From NCBI GenBank assembly GCA_021604585.1, contig BQJG01000092.1:1-9023 (forward strand): a DNA stretch of 9,023 nucleotides, written 5' to 3'. Below the pieces are notes generated by a model, which was not told where the DNA came from, searched no databases, and saw nothing but the letters and a program-made list of their open reading frames with translations. How positions within the stretch are numbered: position 1 is the first letter of the stretch; each line of letters opens with the position of its first letter. Positions 6,011-9,023 of the stretch are shown here, piece by piece. Made by a program: the position numbers and the translations under genes. Source of the DNA: Hyphococcus sp. Lineage in GTDB: Bacteria; Pseudomonadota; Alphaproteobacteria; Caulobacterales; Parvularculaceae.

Positions 6011-6021
6011 ACATCTTGTTC
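6007..6021. promoter_or_regulatory. LexA (SOS) box between ssb and uvrA
   Basis: GTTC-ACATCTT-GTTC matches the alphaproteobacterial LexA operator GTTC-N7-GTTC exactly. It lies between divergent ssb and uvrA, the same logic as the shared SOS box in E. coli, although the E. coli operator has a different sequence. It overlaps the proposed uvrA -35, and on the minus strand it lies just downstream of a TTGACA hexamer (6031-6026), so bound LexA could block both promoters. Confidence 0.85.
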
Positions 6022-6043
6022 TTGCTGTCAACGTCGATATAAA
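6016..6043 (+). promoter_or_regulatory. Probable uvrA promoter
   Basis: TTGTTC (6016-6021) and TATAAA (6038-6043) are separated by 16 bases, giving a transcript start near 6050 and a leader of about 50 bases. The -35 overlaps the second half of the LexA box. A second AT-rich TATATATAAA run at 6075-6084 could be another -10, but it has no well-spaced -35. Confidence 0.5.
6026..6031 (-). promoter_or_regulatory. Possible ssb -35 element
   Basis: TTGACA on the minus strand (6031-6026) is a consensus -35. The -10 region expected 17 bases further reads ACACCT, which is weak. The LexA box lies in the spacer, as expected for a repressed ssb promoter. Confidence 0.35.
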
Positions 6044-6099
6044 GAGCGTTGAAAAACACTCGCTCACCGCCCCCTATATATAAAGAGACCCGCGTCCTT

Positions 6100-9023
<2,924 letters not shown>

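Overview
The window looks like chromosomal DNA of a GC-rich alphaproteobacterium. The evidence is a GTTC-N7-GTTC LexA box (the alphaproteobacterial form) between divergent ssb and uvrA genes, alphaproteobacterial-type UvrA and SSB sequences, and a CTCCCCCG/CGGGGGAG palindromic repeat of the kind scattered through many alphaproteobacterial genomes. A member of the Hyphomonadales/Parvularculales/Caulobacterales side is my guess; the genus cannot be read from this.

Layout from left to right. (1) 1-2343 (+): a large exported or membrane-anchored protein with two tandem S41 (tail-specific protease-like) domains, the first lacking the catalytic lysine; it runs off the left edge. (2) 2445-3032 (-): a two-helix membrane protein with a YcxB-like C-terminal domain, convergent with gene 1. 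(3) 3191-4171 (+): an NAD(P)-dependent sugar-epimerase-type extended SDR. (4) 4175-4462 (-): a small exported two-cysteine protein, convergent with gene 3 at a 3-base gap. (5) 4463-4896: about 430 bases without a convincing gene, holding a strong minus-strand terminator, several inverted repeats and a plus-strand terminator-like hairpin that could mark a small RNA. (6) 4897-5298 (-): a histone H1-like protein built from KRKTA repeats. (7) 5424-5891 (-): ssb. (8) 5892-6099: shared SOS-type control region. (9) 6100-9023 (+): uvrA, cut by the right edge.

The functional core is the DNA repair pair ssb/uvrA, arranged head to head around one LexA box as in E. coli. The histone-like gene lies downstream of ssb on the same strand but has its own strong ribosome binding site. 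The left half holds single genes with no visible pathway link.

The most notable item is inside uvrA: about 115 bp made of two inverted copies of a palindromic repeat is inserted in frame and stop-free, adding about 39 residues to the protein relative to E. coli UvrA. I found no sign of a new multi-gene system, phage, transposase or CRISPR array.
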